Shown here: piece after piece, positions 21,801 through 33,975 of the stretch
Numbering within the stretch: position 1 is the stretch's first letter
Layout of the letters: each line of letters begins with the position of its first letter
Assembly: GCA_009193035.1 (NCBI GenBank)
Contig: SWDT01000227.1
Span: 108,639 to 172,638 of the forward strand
Length of the DNA: 64,000 bases
Source of the DNA: Halicephalobus mephisto
Lineage: Eukaryota > Nematoda > Chromadorea > Rhabditida > Panagrolaimidae
Reading direction: 5' to 3'
The notes under the pieces: model-generated
What the model saw: the letters and a program-made list of their open reading frames with translations, nothing else
What the model was told of the DNA's origin: nothing
Database searches by the model: none
Translations under genes and position numbers: made by a program

Positions 21801-23309
21801 CGAATGATTTTATAACAGGTTTATTGTCATCCAGAAAAAACAAATTCCCTAAAAATTATTTTTTATTTCAAGGATCTCTAGTTCCGTTCTGTCCCCTTTT
21901 TGTTCAGCCGTGATCAAAATTTAGAGAAATAACAAATTGCGCAACCAATAAAATTTTCCTTTGAGTTTTGACCTCCATATAAGCCGAATAAACGCGAACA
22001 AACAGAATTTCCTGACCAATCTTTCATATTCAAATGAATCACAAATTGGTAAAGCAAACATTTAACGAAAAAAAAGTAATAAATATTAATCAATATAAGT
22101 GAAAAAATTTATCCTAATGGATAGGGCAGATTTGGAAAAACAAACTACAATTTTCATAGTTCTTCTCGTTCTCGAAAAAAATGGAAAATCTGTCAAGCGA
22201 CATTTCAACTAGGAGAATTTCAAAAACAAATCTGACTTAGTTCCGACAAAAGAAAAAAATTCCGTTCAAGAGCCGTCGAACGAACTTCTTTTTTTTCAAT
22301 TTTCAAAGTTTTAAAATTTTTAATTTTTTAATTTTAAAATTTTTTTAGTTTTTAATTTTTTTAAATTTTTAAATTTTTAAATTTTTTAAAAATTTTCTAA
22401 TAAAATAATTTTATTTTTCTTTATTTTTTAAATATAATTGTTTTAATTTCTGTTATATTTAAAAATAGAAAAATCGACAAAAACGAAATAAAAAATTATT
22501 TGAGTGATCCTGAACGGAACTTGGATTTTTTGTTAGAAATGAAATAAAACTGATATTTCAATTTAAATGCATAAGTGTTAATTTTAAATTACTAAAATCG
22601 AAAATCCTAAATTCCGTTCGGGAGTCGTCAAACAAAATTTTTTATTATTTTTAATTTAAAAAAATCGATAAAATTATTTTTTATTTAAAAAAATCGATAA
22701 AATTATTTTTTATTTTTTATTTAAAAAAAATTAAACTTATTTTTTAAAATTTTTAATTTAAAAAAAAATCAATAAAATTAAAATTATTTTCTAAAAATTT
22801 TTATTTAAAAAAAATCAATAAAATTAAAATTATTTTTAATTTAAAAAAATCGATAAAATTATTTTTTTATTTTTAGTTTTAAAAAAAATTAAAATTATTT
22901 TTTATTTAAAAAAAAATAAAATTATTTTTTAAAATTTTTTACATAATTAATTAAACTTTCATTGAAACAAAAAAAGTTTTGTTTAAAAAAACAAAAAATT
23001 TCGATTTATTGGTCTCGAGTGGAAAAATTCATTTAATTAAAAATTTAACGAAATTTATATTTTTATTTTAAAAAACGAAAAAAATGATGATAAAGGCTTT
23101 CTTTTATTTGATTTTTTGTGTCCTGGTTTTTATTCAGTGAACATTTGAAGCACAAAAAAGTAAAAAAACAAAAGGGACACACGAAAGACACGGCGACTTT
23201 AGACAAAGTGAGAAAAGTGTTACTTTTTTAATCCCTCTGATGTCAAATGAGAAAATATGATAAATATTTGGTTTATTACATCGTTTAAGAAAATTATCCT
23301 AAAAAACAA

Positions 23310-24130
23310 TGATTCAATTTTATTAAAGTTAATGGTCAAAGTTCAAAGTCAAAGTTGATCGTCAAAGTTCAAAGTCAAAGTTCAAAGTCAAAGTTCAAAG
23401 TCAGAATTCAAAGTCAAAGTTGACCATCTGAGTTCAAAGTCAGAATTCAAAGTCAAAGTTGACTGTCAGATTTCGAAGTTAAAATTGATTTTCAAAGTTT
23501 AAAGTCAAAGTCAAAGTTGATTATGAAAGTTCAAAATTCAAAGTTAAAGTTAATGGTCAAAATTTGAATCGAAATTTAAACTTTTCGAATTGAAACACAA
23601 AATTAGTTTTTGATTCGAAAAATCTAAATCACAAGTTCTATCAATTAAGGTAAGATAGATTTTTGACATTGAAAAATTCGTAAATATTGTTTTAATGTAA
23701 AAAATTCAAATTTCGAATTTTAAAAATCAACTTTGACTTTGATCTTTGAAAATCAACTTTAAATTCTAATTTTGAAGATTAATTTTGACTTTGAAAATCA
23801 ACTTTGACTTTAAACTTTGAAGATCAATTTTGACTTTGATCTTTGAAAATTAACTTTGACTTTAAACTTTGAAGATCAACTTTAAATTCTAATTTTGAAA
23901 ATCAACTTTGACTTTAAACTTCGAAAATCAACTTTAAATTCTAATTTTGAAGATAAACTTTGACTTTGATCTTTGAAAACCAACTTTAAATTCTAATTTT
24001 GAAGATCAACTTTGAAGATCAATTTTGACTTTGAACTTTGAAAATTAACTTTAAATTCGAATTTTGATGGTCAACTTTGATTACCAACTTTGACTTCGAA
24101 CTTTGAAGATCAACTTTGATAAAAAATCAC
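23310..24130. repeat. Foldback element built of GTCAAAGTT subrepeats, copy A
   Basis: The left part (23330-23560) is rich in TCAAAGTTCAAAGTCAAAGT; the right part (23720-24125) is rich in its complement ACTTTGACTTTGAACTTTGA. A core of about 150 bp separates them. A shorter relative with a homologous core lies at 54045-54382. Confidence 0.85.
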
Positions 24131-24253
24131 AAAAGTATAACTTACAGTGAACCTCGAAGATGTTGAAGGTTTTTGTAGAAATAAAAAAAACTTTTCTTCA
24201 GAAATTTCCAGAGTAGTCCAATTTAAAATAGAGCAAATTTTTAAATAAAAATT

Positions 24254-24640
24254 TTGAATATCTTTGAATCATTTCTAGAATCTGTGTTCGGAAAATTTAC
24301 ATATAAAAATTGCTTTTTCAGGACTTTGGACGTTTTACTGTTGTGTCTTCTGAAGTACCAAAGAAGCGAATCAGAATTTCGGAACTTGATTGATTATCTG
24401 CTTTCCAAATCCAGAAGCGGATCAACGGACCTCTTTCGGTATTCAGCGATCTTGATGCAGCGAAAAAACTGGACGTCATACGGTACAACCCCGGGACCCG
24501 AAGCCGATGGTTACCGTACTGCTAAGACCTAAAGCAAGAAAACCGCAAATGATGGACAAACAACTGAAGGAATTCCTTTACCACAAAACTACAGAGCTGG
24601 TGACTTAAGATTACAATAGGATCTAACCTACCAACTCTAG
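24254..24640 (+). other. Balanced-composition segment with coding-like frames, unassigned
   Basis: Base composition rises sharply from the AT-rich surroundings. One frame (24254-24532) reads 92 residues, and an overlapping frame from about 24509 reads LLRPKARKPQMMDKQ and on to LVT. Neither has a recognisable domain or splice context. It may be a decayed transposon coding fragment. Confidence 0.25.
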
Positions 24641-24763
24641 CACAAATCGGTTAAAAACAGCAGTAGATCCACAAACAGATAAGAAAATGAAGTGGATTAG
24701 ATCCATACAAAAGTGGATATATGGTATGCAATGCATCAATGCATTAAAACGGCTCAGATCTAT

Positions 24764-25250
24764 CACGTATATTATACTTCAATATATTGATACATGAAAT
24801 ATAATATCGGTATATTGTATTCAGTGTATCGATACATGAAGTATGATATCATTGTATTGTATTCGATATATAGATACATTAAAACGATTCTGATGTATCA
24901 CGTATATTGTATTCAAGGTATCGATACATGAAGTACAATATCAATATATTGTATTCGATATATAGATATATGAAGTATAATATCAGTATATTATGTTTAA
25001 TATATCGATACATGAAGTATGATATCGGTACATTATATTTAATATGTAGATATATGAAGTATGATATTAGTATATTATGTTTAATATATCGATATATAAA
25101 GTATAATATCATTGTATTGTATTCGATATATAGATAGATTAAAATAGCTCCGATGTATCACGTATATTATATTCAAGGTATCAATGTATGAAGTACAATA
25201 TCAATATATTGTATTCAATATATCGGTACATTAACATAATATATTTGACA
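24764..25250. repeat. Satellite-like array of TATCGATACATGAAGTATAA units
   Basis: Units of about 60 bp combine a TATCGATACATGAAGTA(C/T)AATAT core with TATTGTATTCGATATATAG; a longer period with GATGTATCACGTATAT recurs near 24760, 24893 and 25155. Both strands contain long repetitive frames that are artefacts of the repeat. Confidence 0.85.
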
Positions 25251-25429
25251 CATCAAAATTGCTTTAATGTACTCTTTTTTGAGCGTGCATACAACAAGAC
25301 GGGAAATTCCCTTCTGAAACCTCTAGGATTATCCCGATTCTGGGTTTTCGTCAACTATTACTATTTTTGAAGAGTATTTCGAAATCAAAAATCATATTTT
25401 TAAATTTATGTTTAGATTTTTATATATGA

Positions 25430-25830
25430 AACTTAAAATTTTTACTATATTTCATTTTCAAAATTTGTTCTAAAGTATTTATGGAAAAAATCCGACTTTA
25501 AGCTTATGAAATGTACAATTGAAGTGCTTTTTTAAATCTTGAATTAAACTCAGAGGCATAGTTGATTTCATATATGAATTTTGAAATTTCAAGATTTTAT
25601 ATCTTTGAAAGGTATCTTTTTTCAGTATTTATGGAAGAAATCTGACTTTAAGCTGACGAAACTTACAATTGAAGTGCTTTTTTAAATCTTGAATTAAGCC
25701 CTGAGGCATAGTTGATTTCATATATGAATTTTGAAATTTCAAGATTTTGTATCTTTGAAAGGTATCTTTTTGCAGTATTTACGGAAGAAATCCGACTTTA
25801 AGCTGAGGAAACTCACAGAAGTGTCTGTTT
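25430..25830. repeat. Tandem repeat, about 150 bp unit, 2.5 copies
   Basis: GACTTTAAGCT recurs near 25493, 25652 and 25797, each followed by AAGTGCTTTTTTAAATCTTG (or a diverged form) and TTGATTTCATATATGAATTT. Confidence 0.85.
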
Positions 25831-27302
25831 TTTAAACTTAGAACACCTTTGAAAATAAACACGATACATGGTAAATTAGTAAGTCATTCATTCTTATGGG
25901 AAAATTTGCAAAGTCTCCACCGATCCCTTTCAAGTGCCTTAGGGCATTAATTGCTCATTTGTGAAATGCTTAACTTGAATCCTACGTGAGAACCGTTTCC
26001 ATGAGAGACAAATTGGTATTGCCGTCGGCACTTGCACAGACTAATTCCAACTTTTGGCTTTTTTTATTTTTTAATTTTTTATGGAAAAACTCCAAGTATA
26101 CTGTAATATAATAATTTTTCCAAATTTCTAAATTTCTTCGATTTTTTATTTTTTACATTTTTTAAAACTTTTTTTTATTTTTTTAAAATTAAGTATACTG
26201 TAGCGCAGTATAGTGGCATTTTTGATTTTTAAAATTTAAAAATTTTTAAAATTAAAGTTTTTAAATTTTTTACTTTTTAAAATTTTTACTTTTTAAATTT
26301 TTAAAATTTTTTTACTTTTTAAATTTTTTAATCTTTTTATTTTTTTATTTTTTTATTTTTTTACTTTTTTAAATTTTTAAATTTTTTTGTTTTTTTTGTT
26401 TTTATTTTTTTACTTTTTTTTGTTTTTTTTTAAATTTTGGGATACTGTAGTGTGGTGATATTTTTGGATTTTTGGAATTGATTAAATGGAATGATATCTC
26501 GACTAAAAATCGTTTTGGTCAAGGTCATTTTTTTAAATTAATTTTTTTCCGGAATCGATTTCCAAGGAAAACAGTACCAGAGAGGCCTTGGCACCTCCGG
26601 GGGAGGCGATCCATGAAGGGGCGGATCCAATCGCATTCAGAGCGCGACTGATTTCTTGAGAAACCGATCCTTGATTTATTTTTTGTCTAATGGAAGCCGA
26701 TGGACATCCGTAATCTTTCAGGCGTAAATTCGGTCTCCATTAGATGTGTCCATTATGCAATTCCTGATTTTTCGTTTTCTCCATTTTTTACGTTACCCAA
26801 TTTTTTTAAATTACAATTCTTTAAAATTTTTCAAAATTCTAGAACCTTCCAAAATTTAAAACTTTAAAATTTTTAAAATATTTTAGAATTTTATCGAAAA
26901 TTTTCGAACTTTCTAAAATCTTCAAAAAATTCTAGAATTTAAAAAAAATTAAAATCTTCAAAAATTATAGAATTTAAAAAAAATTTAAAATTTTTTGAAA
27001 AATTAGAATTTTTAGAAAAATTTAGAATCTTAGAAATTTTAGAATTTTTAGAAAAATTTAAAATCTTTTGAAAAATTAGAATTTTTGAAAAATTTTAGAA
27101 TTTTATAAACAATTCTGAAATTTTCTAAAATTTTTCTAGAACTTAATGGAAAATTCCGAAACTTCTTAAAAACCCCTGAAATCTTCCAGAATACTGTAGA
27201 AATTTTCACTTTTTTTAGAATTTTTCGAAATTAAAAAAATTGAAATAAGAAATTTCGAAAAATTTTTACTTTTAAAAAATAATTAAAAATGAAATTTCAG
27301 AA

Positions 27303-30300
27303 ATGGTCTCGCTTGGATTGTTGGCGATTTTGTCGTTGAGTTCGTTTGTTTCTTGTTCGGTTATCCACCTGGATGAGGAGCTTTGTTCCTTCAAATCCCC
27401 CGGGTACTCCCTCCAATGGGCCTACGAACCTCACAGTAGAAATGTCGTCTTCATCCTGAAGCAAAAAAATAATAAAACAAATTTTTGGACAGGAGTCGGC
27501 TTCGGGGATCGTAAAAAGGTAAATTTTATTTTTAAAAATTATTAAATTACAACTGTTCTCAGAAATATTTATGTTTTTTAAGATTTCTATGATCAAAGTT
27601 CTTTGGTCGAGGATAATCATAGCTACACAAAAAGAAACATAACTTTAGGTTCAATATTAAATAAAAATCGTCATTATTACTTGTAATTTTCGTCGCAAAT
27701 ACCAAGTATTCACGGAAAATGTGACAATATATATAAATTTGTCACATTTCGTAATTGTTACTGATCTAAAAGTTACTTTGTGTAAAGTCGGAAATTTATC
27801 AGCAAAAAGTTGATTCTTTTTTAATTAATTATAATATACAAAAAAAACATAACTTTAGGTTCAATATTAAATATAAATCGTTATTATTATTTGTAATTTT
27901 CGTCGCAAATACCAAATATTCACGGAAAATGTGACAATATATATAAATTTGTCACATTTCGTAATTGTTACTGATCTAAAAGTTACTTTGTGTAAAGTCG
28001 GAAATTTATCAGCAAAAAGTTGATTCTTTTTTAATTAATTATAATATACAAAAAGAAACATAATTTTAGGTTCACTATCAAATATAAATCGTTATTATTA
28101 CTTGTAATTTTCGTCACAAATACCAAATATATGTGAAAAATGTGACGATTGTTACTAATCCAAAAGTTACTTTTTTGTGTGTGAATATCCATTTTTATTA
28201 AAACTTGAATTTTTCGTTTTCAAACAAAATTAAAAAATTAAAAAATTTTTATTTAAATTAATAGTCCAAATTCGAATTTCGTTTAAAAACAAAAAATTAA
28301 TTTAATTAACTTTTTTAAATTAATTTATATAATTTTTTAAAACAAAAAATTAAATCCTGATCATTAATGTTGATAAAACGAAGAACAGGGATCTGTGGGG
28401 ATTAAGAGGATTTTTTAAGTCAATTAGATGTTAGAAACTTGTTCATTTTCCGCTTTTTGCTTTTCAAAAAGACAGGTCTGGAGACAACTACGGACCGTCA
28501 AAATTAATTCTAAAAAAACAAATTTTTTAAAATCAAAAAAAATAAATTTGTTTAAAATAAAAAAAACAAATTTTTTAAAATCAAAAAAATTATTTTTTAA
28601 AATCAAAAAAATTATTTTTTAAAATCATAAAAAATAAATTTTTAAAGATAAAAAAAAACAAATTTTTTAAAATCAAAAAAAATAAATTTTTTTAAAATCA
28701 TAAAAAATAATTTTTTAAATTAAAAAAAATAAATTTTTAAAAATCTAAAAAATAATTTTTTTAAAATCAAAAACTCAAACTAATTTGTACTTTGTAACCT
28801 GCAAATGGATTAGTCAGATTCTACCGTATACTTTTAAAGGACAATTTTCGAAAATAAGGAAATTCAATAAAAGTACGGAATTTCGTAATTACACTTTAAA
28901 ATTCGTCAAAAAATTTTTGAAACAAACTAGAATTAATTTTGTAATTTATCAAATATCTATTCTGAATTCATTATTAAATTTTAATAAACAATTTCAAAAA
29001 TAAAAATTTAAAAATTTCTTTCAAAAATAATTTTTGATTTAATATATAATAAATTTCATAATTTATCAAATATCTATTTTGAATTTATTACTAATTTTAA
29101 TAAATAATTTCGAAAAATAATTTTTGATTTAATAATTTTTTAATAGACAATTTTAAAAAAAAGAGAATTAAAATTCTTTAGATTTTTTAAAAATTTCGAA
29201 TAAATTTAAAATTAGTTAAAAATATTTTAATTTATAAAAATTTTTAAATTACAAATTAAAAAAAATTAAAGTTAATTAAAAATATTTTTAATTTTTTTTA
29301 AATTTAAATTTTTATAAATTTAAAATTAGTTAAAAATATTTTAATTTTTGGTTTTTTTAAATTTAAAATTAATTAAAAATATTTTTGATTTTTTTTAAAT
29401 TTAAATTTTTATAAACTTAAAATTAATTAAAAGTATTTTTAATTTTTGGTTTTTTTTAATTTAAAATTAATTAAAAGTATTTTTAATTTTTGGTTTTTAT
29501 AGGAATTTGTGGATTTTATCGGTATTTTTCTGAAAAATGGACAGATCGGAATTGCGGACACGTACATCGATCCTTCTGAAGGCTCCCTCGTTCCGGACAA
29601 ATTCACAAATGTTCAAAGTATTGCTTTCGACTACAGTAATGGGACTTTGACGGCTAAATTTGCGAGATCGATAGACAATCCGGACGAAGAACACGATCAT
29701 TCTTTGACCGGATGTCAGATTCTGAATTTCGCCGTCAACGGTGGCTCCATTTCTCGAGTCGGGATTTCTCCGGATTTCGATGAAATATCAGAAAGGAAAA
29801 TCTGCAATATTGACGAAAATTGTCTTGTTGATTTGAAGAATTCTGGAGAATCCCAAAATAAATCAATTAAAAAAAAAGAAAATCCAGAATTTTTACATTC
29901 CGTCGACATCAGCGGCACCGGTGATCCTTGTAGTTTTGCCGGAGTCGGGTATACTGTAAACTGGACCTACAACCCTGAAACCGAACAAGTGGACTTCACG
30001 ATGAAACATCCAGTAAAATCCGGAAAATGGTGGAGTGCCGTCGGCATCGGAGACACAATGGCAGTAAGTTTTTTAAATCCAAAAAAATTTAAAAAATAAA
30101 ATAAAAAAAATAAAATTTTAAAAAATAAAATAAAAGAAATTAAATTTTAAAAAATAAAATCAAACAAAAATTTAAATTTAATTTAAAAAAAATTAAATTT
30201 TTCAAAAAAATTAATTTCATAAAAAATTAATTTTCAAAAAAATTAATTTAAAAAAAAAATTAATTTTAAAAATTTAGTTTTAAAAAAAAATTAACTTTAA

Positions 30301-33300
30301 AAATTTAATTTTTAAAGAAAATTAATTTTAAAAATTTAGTTTTAAAAAATTAATTTTTTAGGATATGGATATTGCGATCATGTTTATCTCTAGTGGACGG
30401 CCGAAGAGGATTAGGGATTACTTCTCGAGTAGCTACGGAGTTCCAGAAGAGGATGAGCAAAACGACTGGATTCTGAGTCGACAAAGGACGAAATCCGTCG
30501 ATGGGATGATCGAATTGGGATTTTCTAGGAAACTAGAAACCGACGACAAAGACAAAGTAAATTTTTTCGATTGTTTCACAGATATCTAAATATTCAAATT
30601 TTTTATTTCTTTTTAATTTTTAATTTTTATTTTAAAATTTCAAATTTTTTCTGCTTTTCAAATTTTTTTTATTTTTTAAATTTCAAATTTTTTGTTTTTT
30701 ATTTTAAAATTTTTTTATTTTTTAAAATTTTTGAATTTTAAAATTTTTTGTTTTTTTTTTATTTTAAAATTTTTTTATTTTTAAAATTTTTGAATTAGTT
30801 AGTGGATCTCGGAAGGAAAATAACTGAGATTACAGGATCGATCACTGGACGGATGTGTGTTGTTCCAATTTGCCGCGAATGGAGGTCGATATGGAACCGG
30901 ATTTGCCGTGAGGAAACACGAGGAATGGCCGGATCTCTACAAAGCGTGTGATTTGAAGACACATTGTCTCGTAAAAGAAACGGAAAAAAGACAAAAACCC
31001 GAGGTTGGGGACAGTTTGGACGAAGACGCCGAAGAAGTTCCTGTTCAAGAAAAAAATAAAGGAAAAAAGAAAAAAAATAAAAATAAAAATAAAAAACCAA
31101 AAACGACAATGACTCCTGAAGAGACCACGATGCCTGTGGCGATGGACCAGGTCTCTGGAGATACGACCACGGCCGGATTCGGATTCGCGGGTCTGTTCGG
31201 AGGCAGCCAGATTGGAGAAGTCACAACTTTGAATCCCGCTCCAGAAGCCCCGACGTCAGCTGCAGAACAAGTCCTCGGATCTTCAGCCGTCACCAATGCC
31301 GAAGGAGCTCCAGATTCCGGATTCGAAACGACTTTATCCATAAGCCTTCCTACTGGGCTGTCTTCCGAAGCAGGTGACTTAATTCTTCCAACTGCTACTT
31401 CTGAATCTAGTCCAGGTGCTTCAGAATCAACAACCATCGCTTTTGATTCTGGCTTTATCGCTTTAGAAGGAGCAACTGCTGCTTCCACGCTCAATCCTTC
31501 AGAATCAACAACAACTGCTTCAGAATCTAGTCCAGGTGCTTCTGATTCTAGTCCAGGTGCTTCTGAATCAACAACACCTACTTCTGATTCTAGTCCAACT
31601 GCTTCAGAATCAACAGCAACTGCTTCTGATTCTAGTCCAGGTGCTTCAGAAACTACAAATATTGCTTTTGATTCTAATTTGAGGGCTTCAGAAGCAACGA
31701 CTATCGCTCCTGAAACTGCGTCCGAAGCTGCAACAACGCCCCCTTGGACGATGCCTCCTGATTTTGTCCCGATGATCAATGGAGAACTGAATACTTCTAA
31801 CATCGGAGCTGAGGATTTGATAACAGCTCCTGAAAGCTCTGAAGTTACGAAATCTCCAGAATCTACAGTAACCGGAACTGTAGTGGAAGGGACGTCTCCA
31901 ATTGGTCTTCAACATAACGTTCCGGAAGAAACTTCAGGAGCTTCGGACAGCCTCCAGAATTCGCATTTGCTTCTTCCTGGAGCTCCTGAAGTGTCAGAAT
32001 CCACAACAGAAGCCTCTCAGACGATCATCATTTCTGGAGGAGATTCGACTTCTGTGGAGGTCTCCGGAAGCGCTGAATCACCCACAGGAACCCCCACGGA
32101 AACCTCGGGAGAAGTCACAGCCTTCAGTGGACAAGTGACGTCTTCAGAATCCGCGGGTGTTGTTGTCAACGGAGGCGATTCTGTCGAAAACTTGGAAACG
32201 GCGACGATGGGGACTTCTGGAAGCACTATGGAAATTATGCTTTTCACTTTAGGAGGACACGGTTCTGAAGTGACAACTGCGGCTTCTGAATCCATGGAAT
32301 CTGGAGCTTCTGTAAGTTCTGAAGCAGGTACAGACGTGGATACAGAATCCGCGACTACAGCACTTCCATCCGGGACAGATGTCGTCGGTTTGGAGACTAC
32401 TGTAGCTCCGGGAAGCGAAGGCACAACTGGAGCGGCTTCTGGAGAAGACACACTCGGCGGCATCTTCGGAATCGAGCCTTCTGGAAACAACACAAGCACT
32501 CAGGAAGTTTCTGCAACATCTGCCGGTGATGTGGAGATTCCCCTTGGATTCACTCCTTCTAGCGGGGCTTCTGAAGGGGTTCCCGAAACGACAACAGACT
32601 CATCTTTGGGAAATATTATCGGAGGATTCACTTTCAGCGGATCTGGTTCAAATGAAGCCACAACAGTGAATCCTTCAGAATCCACAGGAGTAAATCCTTC
32701 TGAAGCCACAACTGCCGACTCTTCCTTTGGTGGATTCACCCTCTCCGGAACTGGAATCCCGCATATCGTCGAAGCCACTTCTGGAGAACTTACGGTGTCT
32801 TCTGGAGAAACAACCGTTACTGAAGCCGCGGTTTCTGGAGAAGGAACTACAGTAGCTCCTGGATCTGTCGGAACAACTACAAGTTTCTTCGGGAACCTCT
32901 TCGGAGGACTTGGATTCGGGGATTCTGGATCCACTTCTGGAGCGGGAAGCGTCCTCTCGACGACCCTTCCTGACGGGATTCAGCCTGAGGCAACTTCATC
33001 TGCAGCCGCTTCTGGAGAAGTCTCCACCACCAGTTCTGCCAATTTTGGTTCTACAGTATCCAGTGGAGCTTCTGAAGGTTCTTCAATCGGCACTGCTGGA
33101 ACCTCCGGAACTACGCTGGATTCGGCCGAAGGAACAACTGGAGCTCCGGAATCTGCCTCAAACGAGGTGGAAGGCTCAGGACAAGACCAAACTACTTTGT
33201 CCTGGAGTACCGACCCCCACACTACCCCTATGCCCGGACCCCTTGGAAACCAGAACATCACCAGTGAATTCGGTCCAGGGGCCTTTGGAGATCCTTCTCA

Positions 33301-33975
33301 AGGCTGTGGAGCAGATCATGAGGACTTTTCCCTTTGTGCTGGGTACTTCCAGGATTATCTACAAAGAGTCAAAGAATGGGCCGACAAAAACGAAGAACTT
33401 TTGGAAAATCAATATGAAAAAGTCAGTTTTATTTTGACTACAGTAATCCGATTTTGAATACATTAATTTTATCTCAGTTACGGTAGCCTAATTCTGATTA
33501 CACTAATTTTATCTCAGCTACAGTAACTTTGACTTTAGTTACAGTAATTTTGGCGTTTATTACAGTAACTTCAATTTTGGTTACAGTAATTTTCATTAAA
33601 CTACAGTAATTTTCATTGAATTACAGTGATTTCAATTTTGGTTACAGTAACTTCAATTTTAGTTACAATAATTTTCATTGAATTACAGTAACTTTAACTT
33701 TTGGTTACAGTAATTTCAATTTTAGTTACAGTAATTTTTATTAAACTACAGTAATTTTCATTGAATTACAGTAACTTCAATTTTGGTTACAGTAACTTCA
33801 ATTTTAGTTACATTAATTTTTATTAAACTACAGTAACTTTGATTTTAGTAATGTTTAGTTACAGTAATTTTGATTAATTTTTTAGGCTTGTACCTTGTTG
33901 AAGAGCGTCAAAAATGTCCCTTCGCTCTGCTGCAGAGTCTACTACGACACCTGCAACGGCCACATCCAGTTCTGA
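27303..33975 (+). CDS. Secreted two-DOMON protein with a long mucin-like region
   Basis: Five exons, 27303-27518, 29503-30063, 30362-30556, 30836-33421 and 33886-33975, all joined in phase 0 (1215 residues). A signal peptide (MVSLGLLAILSLSSFVSCS) is followed by two DOMON domains, about 24-160 and 205-345, beginning with the parallel CSFKSPGYSLQWAYEP and CSFAGVGYTVNWTYNP; DOMON folds bind heme or sugar. A Lys/Asn-rich linker follows, then about 700 residues rich in Ser, Thr, Glu and Gly with ASES/ASDSSPGAS-type repeats (31390-31700 densest), expected to be heavily O-glycosylated. The C-terminus has clustered cysteines (GCGADHEDFSLCAGYF, SLCCRVYYDTCNG) like a small extracellular module. No transmembrane segment is seen. 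An extracellular or cuticle/glycocalyx role is inferred. An ATTTCAG acceptor two bases before the ATG suggests trans-splicing. Poly(A) signals lie at about 34017 and 34060. Confidence 0.82.
27625..28182. repeat. MITE array in the first DOMON intron, three units of about 211 bp
   Basis: Each unit has a roughly 159 bp body with terminal inverted repeats (ACACAAAAAGAAACATAACT ... AGTTACTTTGTGT) and a linker of about 52 bp (AAAGTCGGAAATTTATCAGC ...). Starts are near 27625, 27837 and 28048. The same body and linker occur at 40823-41199. Confidence 0.88.
33440..33880. repeat. TTACAGTAA minisatellite in the last DOMON intron
   Basis: About 20 occurrences of (G/A)TTACAGTAA(T/C)TT at 20-30 bp spacing, alternating with TTCAATTTTGG or TTCATTGAA. 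Confidence 0.85.

Larger units (their letters stand above)
20874..27302. other. Gene-poor repeat-rich intergenic region
   Basis: 6.4 kb without a supported gene; individual repeats are listed separately. 22260-22990 is low-complexity T/A. 24140-24760 is more balanced in composition and carries short coding-like frames but nothing recognisable. 25960-26060 and 26560-26780 are small GC-richer patches of unknown role. 26060-26460 and 26800-27290 are again low-complexity AT with short AAATTTTTAGAA-like motifs. Confidence 0.7.

Noticed and set aside
24879..25137. Tyr/Ile-rich repetitive ORFs on both strands
   Set aside because: Translation of the TATCGATACATGAAG satellite; both strands are equally open because of unit length.
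27297..27620. 107-residue minus-strand ORF over the first DOMON exon
   Set aside because: Antisense of the signal-peptide exon and intron; the sense frame joins four further exons in phase.
31045..31803. 252-residue minus-strand ORF and other frames at 31.0-33.3 kb
   Set aside because: Antisense of the Ser/Thr/Glu-rich DOMON mucin repeats; codon-level mirror of the repeat with no start context.
33440..33880. CRISPR-like regular spacing
   Set aside because: Eukaryotic intron minisatellite; spacers are themselves repeated and there are no cas genes or fixed repeat/spacer lengths.
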